NCBI GenBank assembly: GCA_947481115.1
Contig: CANKEI010000005.1
Span: 7,501 to 28,156, forward strand
Length of the DNA stretch: 20,656 bases
Origin: a bacterium
GTDB taxonomy: Bacteria; Babelota; Babeliae; Babelales; JABDEC01
Reading direction: 5' to 3'
The notes under the pieces were generated by a model, which saw nothing but the letters and a program-made list of their open reading frames with translations, made no database searches and was not told the DNA's origin. The position numbers were made by a program, and so were the translations under genes. Positions 1 to 9,497 of the stretch are shown piece by piece (position 1 is the stretch's first letter; the number at the start of each line of letters is the position of its first letter).

Positions 1-1454
<1,454 letters not shown>

Positions 1455-1487
1455 AAAAATTTCACAAAGAATTGTATTTAGGTTTCC

Positions 1488-1513
1488 GGGAATCTTTTTA
1501 AATTTTGATTCCC
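1488..1513 (-). other. Hairpin in the 16S leader
   Basis: A perfect 7-bp inverted repeat (GGGAATC at 1488-1494 and GATTCCC at 1507-1513) encloses a 12-base A/T loop. It lies between the boxA-like element and the mature 16S 5' end. It could be a processing or antitermination structure of the rRNA leader; the role is inferred from position only. Confidence 0.5.
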
Positions 1514-1516
1514 TGT

Positions 1517-1531
1517 GCATTTCAAAGAACT
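1517..1531 (-). promoter_or_regulatory. boxA-like rRNA antitermination element
   Basis: On the minus strand this reads AGTTCTTTGAAATGC, close to the boxA form TGTTCTTTGAAAACT found in the rRNA leaders of many bacteria. It lies between the promoter and the 16S 5' end, as boxA does. NusB/NusE binding is the expected role from family knowledge. No clear boxB was found upstream. Confidence 0.6.
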
Positions 1532-1556
1532 AATTTGAACTTTCAATATGTCCTAA

Positions 1557-1584
1557 ATTATAATGGATACTTTCAGCATGTCAA
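1557..1584 (-). promoter_or_regulatory. Consensus sigma-70 promoter of the 16S gene
   Basis: On the minus strand a perfect -35 TTGACA (1579-1584) is separated by 16 bases from a perfect -10 TATAAT (1557-1562). The region just upstream (about 1585-1612) is A/T tracts, which resemble an UP element. The predicted start near 1550 gives a leader of about 95 bases. This is the strongest promoter-like sequence in the window, as expected for rRNA. Confidence 0.88.
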
Positions 1585-1624
1585 ACTTATTTTTAAAAAA
1601 TTCTTTCAAACATCAATCAAATAG

Positions 1625-2317
1625 CTACTTAAGTGCCAATTCGCGCTTGAATATCTGCTCTAGATCAGCTATTGCTTGTTTTAAAGAATTTTCATTTAAT
1701 AAAGAATAATTAAAAATATGGCTGAGTTTTTCACGTTTAATTAAGATTTCTTGTTGTGCCAAACTAAGTCTCTGCTGCAAATCAACTTCGGACTCCGTTG
1801 ATCTGGTTCTTAAACGTTGCTCTAAAGTCACCAAATTAGTTTCGATCCAAATATATATTAATGAGTTTTTTAAAATCGCCTGATCTTTAGAGTTACAAAT
1901 TTCTTGTATAAAATTATAGATTGCGGATACCCCAGCCTGGTCTACAATTAATATTAAAGAGCTACCAAGCTTTAATTTAGCTAAAATATCTCTTGCGGAT
2001 CCATAATATGCCCCATAAGTGCAACTCCATTCTAAGAAGAAATTTTGCGCGATTTTGGCTTTAAACTCCATTTCGCCTATATAATGATAATCTTGCGCTG
2101 ATAGTTCGCCAATTCTGGGGCGTTTGGTGGTGTAAGTCACTACTCGGCTAATATCATAGCTATATGTATCTTTAAGCTTAGTAATAATCGCATGAGCTAA
2201 TGTCGTTTTGCCAGCTCCAGAAGAACCGGCCAATATAAACAACTTGCCATGCGATTGTGCTATGGGTAACTCAGATAATTTTTTAGGCATGAAAATTTCG
2301 CTATTTTTGGTATACAC
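1625..2317 (-). CDS. gmk: Guanylate kinase
   Basis: Phosphorylates GMP (and dGMP) to GDP with ATP in the cytosol, in purine nucleotide and GTP supply. The 230-residue product has a P-loop GSSGAGKTT at about residues 31-39. It also has the family's GMP-binding stretch (TYTTKRPRIGE followed by DYHYI), a LEWSCTYGAYYG segment matching the usual LEWA.VHGNYYGT, and a VDQAGV stretch matching the usual IDWQGA. Length is normal. The start is uncertain: ATG at 2317 or an internal ATG at 2290. Neither has a strong Shine-Dalgarno, and the later start puts the P-loop closer to the usual distance from the N terminus. The 16S gene lies downstream on the same strand but has its own promoter. Confidence 0.93.
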   Translation of the reverse strand: MYTKNSEIFMPKKLSELPIAQSHGKLFILAGSSGAGKTTLAHAIITKLKDTYSYDISRVVTYTTKRPRIGELSAQDYHYIGEMEFKAKIAQNFFLEWSCTYGAYYGSARDILAKLKLGSSLILIVDQAGVSAIYNFIQEICNSKDQAILKNSLIYIWIETNLVTLEQRLRTRSTESEVDLQQRLSLAQQEILIKREKLSHIFNYSLLNENSLKQAIADLEQIFKRELALK

Positions 2318-2470
2318 TGGCTCAAAAGTTTAAAAATTTTAAAAAAAATTAAATTAAACGCTATAATTACTATTATATTAAAAAAATTAAATATTACTTG
2401 CCATAGGTAGAAACTTAAGGGTTAGCCCTGGATCTTTAATCTAGCGCTAAATAAAATTGGGTAAAAATAA

Positions 2471-3553
2471 ATGCTAATTGATGATTTAAAAGAACGCCTG
2501 AAAAATTTAGAGCCTGACATTCTGTTACTTAAGCACTACTGGCTTAGTAATCATATGGACCAGGAAATTGCCAAACTGGTAGAAGTTAGTCAACAACCAG
2601 ACTTCTGGAAACAAACTGAGCTAGCCAAAAAACTTCAGGGGCTTAAAAACCAGCAAGAGAATTATCATAATATACTCGAAAATTACCAAGAGACGCCCGA
2701 GCTCTTAGATTTATTCGCCGATGATAATTCAGAATTGGTAAAAATCTCTCATGGCATATCCAGATTAATTAAAGACGTAAACAAATTTAAGATTCAAGTT
2801 TTATTAAATAAACCCGAAGATAGTTCGAACTGTTTTGTTAGTATTAACGCCGGTGCTGGCGGTACCGAGTCCCAAGATTGGACTAATATAGTGTTACGCA
2901 TGTATTTACGGTTCTGCGAGCAAGAAAACTTTGCGGTGCAAATTTTAGACCACATACCCGGAGAAGAAGCGGGCATCAAAGGAGCCACACTTTATATTAG
3001 AGGACAAAACGCTTTTGGGATCTTTAAAACTGAACATGGGATTCATCGTTTAGTGCGTATCTCGCCTTTTGATTCTAATCAGCGTCGGCACACTTCTTTC
3101 TGCGGCGTACATGTTACTCCAGAAGTACCAGACGTTGAAATTGTAATTGATCCAAAAGAATTACGCATCGATACCTATCGTGCGGGTGGTGCAGGCGGTC
3201 AACACGTTAATAAAACTGACTCTGCCGTTCGAATCACACATTTACCAACTAATATAGTCGTGCAATGTCAAAATGAACGTTCTCAAAATCAAAATAAAGA
3301 CGTGGCTATGAAGATGTTAATGGCTAAGTTAGTCGAAAAGCAAAAATCTGAGCAAGAAGAAAAGTTATCGGGCGTTGAGAAAAAGAAAATCGAATGGGGC
3401 TCGCAAATTCGTTCTTATGTATTACACCCCTATAAAATGGTGAAAGATCACAGAACTGATCTAGAGTCTGCGCAACCAGATGCTGTTTTAGATGGTGACC
3501 TGATGCCCTTTATCGAAGCTTGTTTGGTACAACAGGCCACCCAAAAATTATAA
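2471..3553 (+). CDS. prfB: Peptide chain release factor 2
   Basis: RF2 ends translation at UAA and UGA codons in the ribosomal A site. The 360-residue product is full length. It has the RF2 anticodon-mimic tripeptide SPF at residues 198-200, and the catalytic GGQ at 242-244 inside the conserved AGGAGGQHVNKTDSAV stretch. The reading frame is continuous from the first ATG. The in-frame UGA with CUUU slip site near codon 25, which autoregulates prfB in many bacteria, is absent. It diverges from gmk and converges with the gene ending at 3566, with only 12 bases between the stops and no terminator visible. No clear Shine-Dalgarno precedes the start. Genes here end in both TAA and TGA, consistent with a working RF2. 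Confidence 0.96.
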   Translation: MLIDDLKERLKNLEPDILLLKHYWLSNHMDQEIAKLVEVSQQPDFWKQTELAKKLQGLKNQQENYHNILENYQETPELLDLFADDNSELVKISHGISRLIKDVNKFKIQVLLNKPEDSSNCFVSINAGAGGTESQDWTNIVLRMYLRFCEQENFAVQILDHIPGEEAGIKGATLYIRGQNAFGIFKTEHGIHRLVRISPFDSNQRRHTSFCGVHVTPEVPDVEIVIDPKELRIDTYRAGGAGGQHVNKTDSAVRITHLPTNIVVQCQNERSQNQNKDVAMKMLMAKLVEKQKSEQEEKLSGVEKKKIEWGSQIRSYVLHPYKMVKDHRTDLESAQPDAVLDGDLMPFIEACLVQQATQKL

Positions 3554-3565
3554 AATATTAAATTA

Positions 3566-3928
3566 TTATGTTTTTTTTGGAGCTAAAACTACAGCGCCAG
3601 GTTCTAGTTGTGGCAATATATGATCTCTGATGTGCGCTGCAAATACATGCTTCCCGCTATTATCAGCTATAACCATTAAATCACGATAGTCATTTGGGAT
3701 CGGCGTTCCACGACTAAGACCATATACAACTTGAGCCCCTGCCGGAGCATCCTGTAACTCTTGAAGAGTGTAGTATATAAAATGATTTACCTGACGGATC
3801 GCCATTTCTTCATCATGTTGCATAGCTTCAATCATGCCTCTAAACCATTTAGACCTTACAGCAACTTCCGCCGCCGTCAAATTTAGTACACTGCAAAAAA
3901 TCACACCCACTAATATTAATTTTTTCAT
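3566..3928 (-). CDS. Small exported protein of unknown function
   Basis: A 120-residue protein that I do not recognise. The start is set at 3928 because GGAGGG lies 11 bases upstream and because the N terminus then forms a typical signal peptide: two lysines, a hydrophobic core (LILVGVIFCSVLNL), and probable cleavage after TAA at about residue 19. A longer frame extends to 3982 but lacks these signs. The mature part is about 100 residues with no cysteine, mixed charge and no transmembrane segment. A stretch of the type LMVIADNSGKHVFAAHI could be beta strands. It is downstream of the ankyrin gene on the same strand, separated by about 200 bases with a possible promoter of its own. The product is probably periplasmic or secreted. 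Confidence 0.75.
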   Translation of the reverse strand: MKKLILVGVIFCSVLNLTAAEVAVRSKWFRGMIEAMQHDEEMAIRQVNHFIYYTLQELQDAPAGAQVVYGLSRGTPIPNDYRDLMVIADNSGKHVFAAHIRDHILPQLEPGAVVLAPKKT

Positions 3929-4009
3929 ATCAGTATAAACCCTCCAATAAATTACTAAATATAATCTTGCCGACAATTTCATGCTAAATAAAATTATTAC
4001 TTTAACTAC

Positions 4010-4039
4010 AGTCTAAATTAGTGTTTTAATCAAAGTCAA
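4010..4039 (-). promoter_or_regulatory. Possible promoter for the small exported protein
   Basis: Minus strand TTGACT (4034-4039), an 18-base spacer, then TAGACT (4010-4015). The match is five of six at -35 and four of six at -10. It lies about 80 bases upstream of the start at 3928. Confidence 0.38.
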
Positions 4040-4126
4040 TAATCTGAATAATTTTACAGATTTGCGCTATATCAAGAGGCTAGTTGGTCAAATTTAACAG
4101 CATTATCGCCAGATTCATGACTGATT

Positions 4127-5278
4127 TCAGCTTGCCTCAGTATTTTTTGCTTCAATTGCACCACCAGTATGACTAACAACTTCCGACGGCCTTGGGTTAT
4201 TTTGATACCAGATTGCCATTTCGGGATCAGGACAAACTAAGCCGATAATATCACGTGGTGCAAAGCTGCCAGGTAGTCTAGGCTGGCCAGATGTATATGG
4301 TAAAAAAGTTGCCGTGGCGAGCATATAAACAGAATCGCCCAGCTCTGCTGCTAGCCAACCATAATGTTCTGGGTGTGTTAAAATATTGGTATCGGTATAA
4401 TTTAAGATGCTAATATCAGCGCCGCATGCTTTTAAGGCTACGACAATCTCGCGAATTAAATCCCAGTTACGATAGAGCTCTATGGTTGTCGGGCGTATAA
4501 AATCCCATTGTGATTTAAAAACATAGTGCAAAGCAGTGTTGCCAGCATGATCTTGGCAATTAGCATTAGCGCCAGCAGCACAAAGTAACCGGATCATTTC
4601 TGGTGTATCCGGGCTGCTTGATTTAGCCGCAACTAGCATTAGAAGCGTCATGCGATCAGCTGGGTTACCAATATACACATCAACATTATCGCTGTGCTCA
4701 GCAATAAACTCACTAATATCTGCTAATGTAATCGTTTGCACACTCATATATTTATTGGGATATGAAGATGTTAATGCTCGTTGAAATGGTGAGCGTGTAC
4801 GTAATATTTCTGATTGGGCTAGAATGGCAGCATGAGTTTGTAAATATGCGGGGATTTCCGCACCAGCTGCTAATAATTGCGCTACAATTGCAGTATGGCC
4901 ATTATGAGTTGCTGCTGCCGTTGCTGCTATCAATGCTGTCCAGCTATTATTATTGTCTCTAGCATTCACATCAGCACCAGCTGCTAATAATTGCGCTACA
5001 ACTGCTGTATGGCCATCAAAGGCTATCCAGATCAATGCTGTCCTGTCAGCATTGTCTCTAGCATTCACATCAGCACCAGCAGCTAAAGCTGCGGGGACAG
5101 CATCAGCATCTCCAACCCAAGCTGCAGCTAACAAAGCTTCATCGACAGGTCGTAGTGTTACTGCAGCATCAACTGGTCCGTCGGCTGCGGCCGCTAATGG
5201 GCTATGATTGAATAACGCGATACTAGCCAGTAATAATACTGGCGAAATAATTTGTTTAAACTTGGTAATATTTAACAT
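4127..5278 (-). CDS. Exported ankyrin-repeat protein
   Basis: Ankyrin repeats are protein-protein interaction modules. In intracellular bacteria such proteins are often aimed at the host, which is an inference here. From the ATG at 5278 the product is 383 residues, beginning with a signal peptide whose core (PVLLLASIALF) is followed by AAAADG. It then has at least three N-terminal ankyrin units of the ADVNARDNADRTALIW type and one or two C-terminal units (ANANCQDHAGNTALHYVF), separated by about 100 less repetitive residues. The start at 5278 has GGAGC five bases upstream. An in-frame ATG at 5395, also with a good GGAGAG site, would add 39 residues and bury the signal peptide; see findings. 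The two central repeats are nearly identical in DNA, so they are recent duplicates. It lies downstream of the OPT transporter gene with a gap of over 200 bases. Confidence 0.85.
   Translation of the reverse strand: MLNITKFKQIISPVLLLASIALFNHSPLAAAADGPVDAAVTLRPVDEALLAAAWVGDADAVPAALAAGADVNARDNADRTALIWIAFDGHTAVVAQLLAAGADVNARDNNNSWTALIAATAAATHNGHTAIVAQLLAAGAEIPAYLQTHAAILAQSEILRTRSPFQRALTSSYPNKYMSVQTITLADISEFIAEHSDNVDVYIGNPADRMTLLMLVAAKSSSPDTPEMIRLLCAAGANANCQDHAGNTALHYVFKSQWDFIRPTTIELYRNWDLIREIVVALKACGADISILNYTDTNILTHPEHYGWLAAELGDSVYMLATATFLPYTSGQPRLPGSFAPRDIIGLVCPDPEMAIWYQNNPRPSEVVSHTGGAIEAKNTEAS
4861..5079 (-). repeat. Nearly identical DNA repeats inside the ankyrin gene
   Basis: A 27-base segment occurs identically at 4861-4887 and 4975-5001 (offset 114 bases, 38 codons). 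A 29-base segment occurs identically at 4952-4980 and 5051-5079 (offset 99 bases, 33 codons, one ankyrin unit). Both offsets keep the frame. The extra five codons in one unit encode an insertion within a repeat. Confidence 0.85.
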
Positions 5279-5448
5279 AAAAGCTCCATTAGTTTGGTTA
5301 AAAAAATTTATATTTAAATCGTTAGCTAAATCTCTGGATTTAGTAAAATTAGACTGCACTTGTGGCAATTTAGTTAATTTATTTAGAATAGACATGCTAC
5401 TTACTCTCCATTTATAGATATATAAACTCCCATTTATGACTTAGGCAC

Positions 5449-5477
5449 TCAGGTTAAACATCTCAGCTTATACCTGA
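5449..5477 (-). repeat. Inverted repeat in the ankyrin gene leader
   Basis: TCAGGT at 5449-5454 and ACCTGA at 5472-5477 form a 6-bp perfect stem with a 17-base loop. It sits about 50 bases upstream of the longer possible start at 5395. It could be a leader hairpin or an operator; nothing more can be said. The region 5396-5607 holds no ORF with a credible start. Confidence 0.35.
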
Positions 5478-5529
5478 AAACAACCCAATATTAATTTTAA
5501 AATTAAACTATAACGCCCCATTTTGCAAA

Positions 5530-5542
5530 AGCCCCCCTGGCT
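5530..5542 (-). terminator. Weak terminator-like hairpin after the OPT gene
   Basis: On the minus strand AGCC, a five-base G-rich loop and GGCT are followed by TTTTGC. The stem is only four base pairs and the T tract short. It lies about 65 bases past the OPT stop, so it may end that transcript. Confidence 0.25.
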
Positions 5543-5607
5543 CAAAATGTTAGCGATTTTTCCCACATGTATCTGAACTTAGAATAAATTAAAGTTTAAA
5601 TTAGAGA

Positions 5608-7221
5608 CTACAACAACGCGCTAAGCGCCATCCAGAGCGATTGGGCAGCGAATACGCCAGACCAGAAAGGAAACCATTGTTCTTGGTTTTTAGTGAATCT
5701 GGCGAATAAACCACCAGTGATGATCCCTAGGGACATGCTTAGGGGCATAAGCAGACCTCCCAATACTATCATAGGATTACGGTCAAAATAGTGTAAAATT
5801 CCGCCAAAGAGCACTCCTAGCAACATAACTACGGTATTAAAGCTGCCAATATTAATTAAGAGGGCGCGAGCTTGCGCACGTTGTGCAAACAACTCTAGCG
5901 AACCAAATCTAAATTGATGGCCTAAGGCCCAAAAAATAATCCCAGCGATCAAACAGCTGATAATTAAACCATATAACTGATAGGCGCGTACTTTGCTGGA
6001 TGACAGGTTATTTAATTGGGCAATTTTACGCCCAAATAAAATATCTGCCGCTACGCCACCGGAAATTTCTACAAACGTACAAAGCATAGTTATTTGCACA
6101 CGATTAAGGTCGAATAAAAACAGTGCTGGTACCATCACAAAAGTGGCAAAACGCCCCAGATAGGCTAAACCAATTTTACCTGCGATATTAGCAATTTGAT
6201 AAGTTGCGATAAAACCTAAAACTAATAAGTAGATCTGGGCCATAAATGAAAACTTAAAATAAGTTAAGAAACCGCAGGTAATTAAAAAAACTAAAATCAC
6301 ACTGGGAAATTTAAATCTATTAAAATTAATATTACCCAATAACTCTTGTTCTAAATTACGATCTACTAAAAGATCTTTACGTGTAAATCTAGCAACCAAA
6401 TTTTGCCATAGCGAGATTGGCGCTTTAATTACGCTCATAACCGTGCTAACTAATACCATGCCACTACAAAAAGCCAGTGTAAAAGCTTCGGTAGAAACAT
6501 GTGGAAAAAACTGGGCCCCCAAAAAATCAGTTACTACTAACTTGGTAACCGCTCCAACTAACAATGGGATAGCCACTACATGTCCAGTCACAAAACCAAC
6601 TGCCCAGCTGAGCGGCATCAAATCAAATCTAAGTTGTGGTATAGTAAATAAACCGATACTAAAAGAACGTAACAAAATTATAAATTTAGGAATTAAGATC
6701 GTAAATTTCTGCAGTGCACAGAAAGCAAAAGTAACCATTAAACCAACGCCCAGCTCTTTAGCTTTTTGCACTTGATTTTGCGCTGCGATCATGCGACTAA
6801 CTAGGAACCCTACTGGAAATAATAAGCGCTGCTCGATTAATAATTTACGTTCAATCACATTGGCGATCCAAAAACCGAACAAGCCTCCAGCTAAGCAAAG
6901 TGAGCTGACCACCAGTGAAAAATAAAGCGGATCACGCATCCAAGCTTTAAAAGTGATCGGATCTAAAAAATATAAAGTCGGAAAAGAAAATCCCAGCGCG
7001 GTGGCTAAAATACCACCGGTAGAGCTAGCGATCACCGCTAAAGCAATATTATTAGAGCTAGCTGTGGTTTGTCGAAAAATAAATCTAATTAAAATGGTCG
7101 CGCATAGTACTAGCGTGGGGTCGATCCATGGCCCAATAGCCGTTGCTAAGGCTACGTAACTCATGACGCAGATCGCAAAAATTGACAATATTAAAGCTAC
7201 TAGCGGCATCAGTAGTTGCAT
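5608..7221 (-). CDS. OPT-family (oligopeptide transporter-like) membrane protein
   Basis: A 537-residue, very hydrophobic protein with roughly 13 predicted membrane segments. Several motifs resemble the OPT/YSL family, which imports peptides or metal-chelate complexes by proton coupling. These are a GPWIDPTLV stretch near residue 30, SSTGGIL near 66-72, an EQRLLFPVG segment near 130 matching the usual LPFP.G motif, an NIAG segment near 350, and EISGGVAADILFG, which corresponds to the family's SG..SDL region. AGGAG lies five bases before the ATG at 7221. The gene begins only 35 bases after the stop of the ion-channel homologue upstream, so the two are probably one operon. The substrate cannot be read from the sequence. 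Family assignment is by motif memory, so another large permease family remains possible. Confidence 0.65.
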   Translation of the reverse strand: MQLLMPLVALILSIFAICVMSYVALATAIGPWIDPTLVLCATILIRFIFRQTTASSNNIALAVIASSTGGILATALGFSFPTLYFLDPITFKAWMRDPLYFSLVVSSLCLAGGLFGFWIANVIERKLLIEQRLLFPVGFLVSRMIAAQNQVQKAKELGVGLMVTFAFCALQKFTILIPKFIILLRSFSIGLFTIPQLRFDLMPLSWAVGFVTGHVVAIPLLVGAVTKLVVTDFLGAQFFPHVSTEAFTLAFCSGMVLVSTVMSVIKAPISLWQNLVARFTRKDLLVDRNLEQELLGNINFNRFKFPSVILVFLITCGFLTYFKFSFMAQIYLLVLGFIATYQIANIAGKIGLAYLGRFATFVMVPALFLFDLNRVQITMLCTFVEISGGVAADILFGRKIAQLNNLSSSKVRAYQLYGLIISCLIAGIIFWALGHQFRFGSLELFAQRAQARALLINIGSFNTVVMLLGVLFGGILHYFDRNPMIVLGGLLMPLSMSLGIITGGLFARFTKNQEQWFPFWSGVFAAQSLWMALSALL

Positions 7222-7256
7222 ATTTACTCCTGCAATTAAAACTACTGCTTAAAAAT

Positions 7257-8321
7257 TTATGCGCCCCAAGCATATAAAAAATATGCCCAAGAAACAATTA
7301 AAACTACATGAAACATTAAAACTAATTCGCCCCGACGCTTGGGTGCCCGATCTAAGAAGAAGCAATTCAGTAAGAAAATTACAAATAAGCAGATTAAAAA
7401 CACATTAAAAATCTGATCGATAAACATAAAATAATCTACGGTAGGGGCCAGTGATGAGATCACAAAACGATAACTTAATAATGCTGACGCAGCTGATGAA
7501 GCAATTATCAGAGCCCGCATTTCAGAATTACGTGTATCATGTTCCATCAAATAGAAAGAGAGTAGCGCCATAAAAAACACAATAAATAATGGCAAAATAA
7601 TAATTAAAATATCTTTAATACTATTATTGACAAAATCGATCTCAAAAATAGCTCTTGGATAACGCGTTGAGATATCGTTTTTAGGATCTAAAGCATCAAT
7701 TGCATAGCCGCATCGTACACCGCTAAAGATCTTGCGCCAACCCGGTGTATAAATATCTTTCGAGATGACAAAATTATCTGCATCAACCGTAAACAAGATC
7801 TCAGCACCATGCTTTTCAGTCAAATGTCGATTATTTAAAATTAGGTAGAGCCTATGATTATCAAAGGGGAACATGCGATAATTGAGATTAGTTACAAAGT
7901 TTAATTTAATGTTAAAACGGGCTAAATATAAATTACCCCGCTTAGTTATTTTAGGCACACAGTTTACTAAAGTGGTCGTGCCATCAGATAGTTTGCCTTT
8001 ACTAAATGAGCACAATTTTAGTTCATCTAATGAAACTTCTTTAGGATCATATTCAAACCACAAAATCGCATCAATTTCAAAATTATTTTGAACGACATCG
8101 AATTTTAAAAAATTATTAATTAACAGCCCAGTACGGACATTTAAGCGCTTAATTGTCGGTGCAGGGATTGATAAATTGGGGGTCGGATCAAAGTTTCTGA
8201 AAGAGATTAATGAGTAATAGCTGATTCCAGAAATAATCGTAAAAGTAATTACTACTAAAATTGCTTGAAAAAATGGATTAGTCAGGGCACTAATATAGTC
8301 CCCAAAATTTTTGCGCTTCAT
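7257..8321 (-). CDS. Pentameric ligand-gated ion channel homologue
   Basis: Such channels open a central ion pore when a ligand binds the extracellular beta-sandwich. The 354-residue product has an uncleaved N-terminal hydrophobic segment (about 17-40). An extracellular domain of about 190 residues follows, carrying the signature loop FPFDNHRL at 151-158, preceded by an alternating beta strand. Four membrane segments lie at about 236-259, 268-290, 297-321 and 331-352. TM1 contains IILPLFIVFF, very close to GLIC TM1 as I remember it, including the conserved proline (P244). The TM2-TM3 loop has SLAP followed by Y, like the NLP..Y of GLIC. The TM1-TM2 loop is short, as in prokaryotic members. 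The two cysteines of the eukaryotic Cys loop are absent, as usual in bacteria. A GGGG tract lies seven bases before the start. It is upstream of, and probably co-transcribed with, the OPT gene. Confidence 0.8.
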   Translation of the reverse strand: MKRKNFGDYISALTNPFFQAILVVITFTIISGISYYSLISFRNFDPTPNLSIPAPTIKRLNVRTGLLINNFLKFDVVQNNFEIDAILWFEYDPKEVSLDELKLCSFSKGKLSDGTTTLVNCVPKITKRGNLYLARFNIKLNFVTNLNYRMFPFDNHRLYLILNNRHLTEKHGAEILFTVDADNFVISKDIYTPGWRKIFSGVRCGYAIDALDPKNDISTRYPRAIFEIDFVNNSIKDILIIILPLFIVFFMALLSFYLMEHDTRNSEMRALIIASSAASALLSYRFVISSLAPTVDYFMFIDQIFNVFLICLFVIFLLNCFFLDRAPKRRGELVLMFHVVLIVSWAYFLYAWGA

Positions 8322-8477
8322 ACAAAAACCCCAGCTTAAATATTCTTTTTAAAATAATTAATTACTAATAATTTAATTACCTATAAGACAACTTAATTTT
8401 TTTAACTTAATTTACGCTGAAAATAACTGCAAGTTTTTGCAAATAAAAATTAAAAAAGTTAAGCGAGCGCCAAATTA

Positions 8478-9488
8478 TTAACGCCCATCCGTCGCTAAGG
8501 TCCATCTGCCCAACGGGCGACCAAGAAATTCTATAGGCTGGCAAGCTGCTATACCATGAGCACTGTTTGTATCATAAACACCATGTGCGCTGCCATGTCG
8601 TTGTTTAGCGCCATGGCACGTAAATGCAACAAGTGAAAACCTAGATGCTCCACCCGGACTAGCTGCTACAGTATGATCAACTATTCTAGGGGCACCCAAT
8701 AAACTAACACGCGTACCATCAGTTAATTCTCTCTCTGCACCCATATCGAAAGCTATAGGACTTCTGATTGCGCTAGCTCTTTGGGCACTTGCGCTAACAA
8801 CACTACTTGTTGTGCTACTTAAATCACCAGCAGCAGAAAATCTAGCTTGCAATTTTTTCAGTGCAGCGGCCATTTCAGTTTGCTCTGCATACGATTCATC
8901 TACTGCTTTTTCAGTTTGCTTTGCACGTGCTTGTAAACTTGCTAGCCCAGTTGTGTTTGCGCGTGATAACCCTGCTAAGCTCTCGAAGAGCGCCAAATAA
9001 CTTAGTTGATTTGCACGTGCAGTTGCTCTAATTTCGGCAGTTATTCGAGCAACTGCGCGTACTTCAATTGATAAACGATCGATTGCACCACGCTGGTGAT
9101 TAGCTAAAGTATCTGCATAATCTACAGCATTAGCAGTTTTTTTAATCTTAGTATCTATTGCAGAAGTTTGTGCACTCAATGTTTGCACCGTAGCTCTTAA
9201 TTCTGCGATTTTTTTCTCGCTAGAATTTAGATCTGCATTTTCCGCATTTCTAGCTTTCCACCAATAAGCACAGGCTGTTGCTACCGATGCCATCGCTGCG
9301 ATCGCAAATTTAGAAATTAAAATCCCACTTGCGACTTGTCCCATCCAACCCATGGCATTTGATGCCGAACCATCAGCTGGTTCACGTTGGTGACACTCAA
9401 GCATAATAGGATTTAAAACTAGCAATAAGCCCAACATAATGATTAATTTTTGATTTTTTTTCGGATGCATGACGTGGCTAATTATCAT
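8478..9488 (-). CDS. Exported TM/coiled-coil protein (second of a pair)
   Basis: A 336-residue protein that I do not recognise. It has a basic N terminus and a hydrophobic signal (about residues 14-30), possibly ending at a cysteine (LEC), then a second hydrophobic segment (about 47-76) rich in Gly, Ala and Ser. An alpha-helical, heptad-like region follows at about 88-230 (repeated A/L with charged residues), then a non-helical C-terminal domain of about 100 residues with two Cys and several His. No clear Shine-Dalgarno precedes either the ATG at 9488 or the in-frame ATG at 9470; the latter gives a cleaner signal peptide. The start lies nine bases after the stop of the upstream gene, so translational coupling is likely. 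The layout matches its upstream neighbour, suggesting ancient duplication. Confidence 0.72.
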   Translation of the reverse strand: MIISHVMHPKKNQKLIIMLGLLLVLNPIMLECHQREPADGSASNAMGWMGQVASGILISKFAIAAMASVATACAYWWKARNAENADLNSSEKKIAELRATVQTLSAQTSAIDTKIKKTANAVDYADTLANHQRGAIDRLSIEVRAVARITAEIRATARANQLSYLALFESLAGLSRANTTGLASLQARAKQTEKAVDESYAEQTEMAAALKKLQARFSAAGDLSSTTSSVVSASAQRASAIRSPIAFDMGAERELTDGTRVSLLGAPRIVDHTVAASPGGASRFSLVAFTCHGAKQRHGSAHGVYDTNSAHGIAACQPIEFLGRPLGRWTLATDGR

Positions 9489-9497
9489 AATCTAAAT

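Noticed and set aside
4041..4062. AATCTG...CAGATT inverted repeat after the ankyrin gene as a terminator
   Set aside because: The 6-bp A/T-rich stem has no T tract on the minus strand. It could be chance in A/T-rich DNA.
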